Below, in pieces: positions 62,527 through 64,000 of a stretch of DNA of 64,000 nucleotides. The notes beneath the pieces were generated by a model, which worked only from the letters and a program-made list of their open reading frames with translations, ran no database searches and was not told where the DNA came from. How positions within the stretch are numbered: the first letter of the stretch is position 1; every line of letters begins with the position of its first letter. This stretch comes from Sedimenticola hydrogenitrophicus. Lineage in GTDB: Bacteria; Pseudomonadota; Gammaproteobacteria; Chromatiales; Chromatiaceae. The DNA is taken from the NCBI RefSeq assembly GCF_025175675.1, contig NZ_JANIOA010000001.1:1-64000 (forward strand), written 5' to 3'. The translations under genes were made by a program, and so were the position numbers.

Positions 62527-63345
62527 TTATTTCAACCGGTAGGCAATGCCACCCAGCTTGCTGACCATCTCGAAACGGTCGGTGTGGGCTGAGAGCGACT
62601 CGGTGGAACCCAGGAACAGGTAGCCGCCCGGGTTGAGTGACCGGGCCATGCGATTGATAATGTCGCGTTTCTGTTCACTGGAGAAGTAGATCAGGACATT
62701 GCGGCAGAAGATGACGTCGAATCGCCCCAGAATCTCGTAACCCTTGGTCAGGTTGAGTTCGCGGAAACTGACCCGCTGACGGATCTCCGGCCTGACTTCC
62801 AGACAGTCGCCATTGACTTTGAAATAGCGGTTCTGCTGATCCAGACTCAGGCCACGGGAAGAGGACATGCCGCAATAGATCCCCTTCTTGGCCTCGGTCA
62901 GGACAGTTGCAGAGATATCGGTGGCGACCACCTCGGCCCCGCCCGGCAGCGCACCGGGATTGGCCCGCTGATAGTCCTGCACCACCATGCTCAGGTTGTA
63001 GGGCTCCTGACCATAGGAACAGGCGGCGGACCAGAGCCGGATAGAGCGACTCGAGCGGGCCTTTATCTCCGGACAGATCATCTCCTGGAGCAGGCGAAAG
63101 TGGGACATATCGCGAAACCAGAAGGTCTCGTTGGTGGTCATCGCATCTATGATACTGGTCCTGAGCCGTGGATTTCGGCCGCTGCCGAGCTGGTTCAGCA
63201 GCTCGCCCACCGTGGCGATCCCGTACTCGCGCATCAAGCCGCCGAGGCGACTTGAGACCAGGTACTCCTTTCCCGCACCCAACACTACCCCGCAGGCGTC
63301 CTCGAGAAACCTCTGAAACGCCTCGTAATCACCGTGTGACAGCAT
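62527..63345 (-). CDS. cheR: Chemotaxis protein methyltransferase CheR
   Basis: 272 aa; methylates glutamates of chemoreceptors with SAM. FWFRDMSHFRLLQEMICPEI, LWSAACSYGQEPYNLSMVVQ, FDVIFCRNVLIYFSSEQKRD and LNPGGYLFLGSTESLS are canonical. It follows cheV by 64 nt, as in Pseudomonas and Vibrio. Confidence 0.97.
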   Translation of the reverse strand: MLSHGDYEAFQRFLEDACGVVLGAGKEYLVSSRLGGLMREYGIATVGELLNQLGSGRNPRLRTSIIDAMTTNETFWFRDMSHFRLLQEMICPEIKARSSRSIRLWSAACSYGQEPYNLSMVVQDYQRANPGALPGGAEVVATDISATVLTEAKKGIYCGMSSSRGLSLDQQNRYFKVNGDCLEVRPEIRQRVSFRELNLTKGYEILGRFDVIFCRNVLIYFSSEQKRDIINRMARSLNPGGYLFLGSTESLSAHTDRFEMVSKLGGIAYRLK

Positions 63346-63409
63346 ATTCCGGCTCGCTGGGCTCTATTATATTGTCTTCCATTCTTTTCGGTTTGCCGAT
63401 CTGTCCGTA

Positions 63410-64000
63410 TCAGGAGGCCAGCGCCTTGACTTCCAGTTTGTGCTGCTTGAGCCGGGTCTGCACCACTCGGGCCAGCTCGTCCGGCGCAAATTTGGCCAGG
63501 AAGGCGTTAGCCCCGACCTTTTCGATCATGTTCTGGTTGAACACGCCGCTCAGGGAAGTATGGAGGATTACATGCAGATTGGCGAGCGCCGGATCCTTGC
63601 GTATTTCGGTCGTCAGAGTGTAGCCGTCCATCACCGGCATCTCCACATCCGAGATCACCAGCGAGAGGAATTTCGAGACGTTTCTCCCCTCATTGGTCCA
63701 CGCCTTCAGCTGATCAAGTGCCTGTTTGCCGTCATTGCAGACCGTGGTCATCACCCCGAGCCTGTCCAGTACGCGCTTGACCTGATTACGCGCCACCGAG
63801 GAGTCGTCGGCGACCAGTACATGCTGCGTCTCGTCGATCTCTTCCTCTTCGATAATCCCCTCGGAGACATCCTCCGCTACCCTGACAATCTCGCTAAGCA
63901 CCTTCTCCACATCGATAATTTCCACCAATTCATCATCGACACGGGTGACCGCCGTCATGTAGCTGCCCTTGGCCGCACCCTTGGGCGGCGGCAGGATATC
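63410..64000 (-). CDS. cheV: Chemotaxis coupling protein CheV, 5' end missing
   Basis: The open frame continues past the window edge with no start. The visible 196 residues cover the end of the CheW-like domain (GSYMTAVTRVDDELVEIIDV, EKVLSEI) and a full receiver domain with DDSSVARNQVKRVL, phosphoacceptor Asp in LVISDVEMPVMDGYTL, and LHTSLSG and AKFAPDEL. CheV couples receptors to CheA and can be phosphorylated. In related genomes flgA and flgM lie further upstream. Confidence 0.95.
   Translation of the reverse strand, partial: DILPPPKGAAKGSYMTAVTRVDDELVEIIDVEKVLSEIVRVAEDVSEGIIEEEEIDETQHVLVADDSSVARNQVKRVLDRLGVMTTVCNDGKQALDQLKAWTNEGRNVSKFLSLVISDVEMPVMDGYTLTTEIRKDPALANLHVILHTSLSGVFNQNMIEKVGANAFLAKFAPDELARVVQTRLKQHKLEVKALAS

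Overview
The window reads as a chromosome segment of a motile Gram-negative gammaproteobacterium. The evidence is a Pseudomonas/Vibrio-like flgBCDEFGHIJKL-fliC-flaG-fliDST order, a cysS/ppiB/lpxH block, an ffh-rpsP-rimM-trmD-rplS block, FimV, EttA, SbcB and lipid A synthesis. Coding DNA is GC-rich. A sulfur-oxidising Chromatiales-type lineage would fit the mixture of genes and repeats, but that is inference. I see no phage, plasmid, CRISPR, tRNA or rRNA genes and no intact transposase.

Layout. 1-6.3 kb: fatty acyl-CoA ligase, then hemN, a small unknown gene and prmB on the minus strand, with a divergent HDOD signalling protein. 6.5-15.6 kb: an unpaired sensor histidine kinase, a solitary iscR, a DUF1249 protein, thioredoxin, adk, htpG and an unknown exported protein. 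15.6-24 kb: PEP synthase, a dihydrolipoyl dehydrogenase-like flavoprotein, a small lipoprotein, ettA and a DUF815 ATPase. 24-30 kb: cysS, two cyclophilins (periplasmic and cytoplasmic), lpxH and fimV. 30-38.4 kb: mostly uncharacterised genes (membrane proteins, a three-gene set with a periplasmic thioredoxin-like protein, an ankyrin lipoprotein) plus a PiT phosphate transporter. 38.9-45.9 kb: sbcB, rplS-trmD-rimM-rpsP, ffh and a CcsA/HemX-like membrane protein. 46-64 kb: a continuous minus-strand flagellar/chemotaxis block from cheV (cut by the window end) through cheR, flgB-flgL, fliC, flaG, fliD, fliS and fliT. I find a sigma-54-type promoter before flgB and a sigma-28-type promoter before fliC.

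The striking part is the intergenic DNA, which is crowded with short palindromic, non-coding mobile elements of at least seven families, some nested. One family has GTAACTA(C/T)TCA ends and makes 8-bp target duplications. Four copies have both duplications visible, one copy sits inside another, and one insertion can be checked against an unoccupied copy of its target elsewhere in the window. A second family, a 161-bp element with AGGGCTCGCGCAAG ends, has twice landed at the very start of genes for exported proteins. It stayed in frame and added about 50 element-encoded residues ahead of the signal peptide. These natural filled/empty pairs are the best lead in the window. The host genes themselves are mostly conventional, with a handful of small conserved unknowns.
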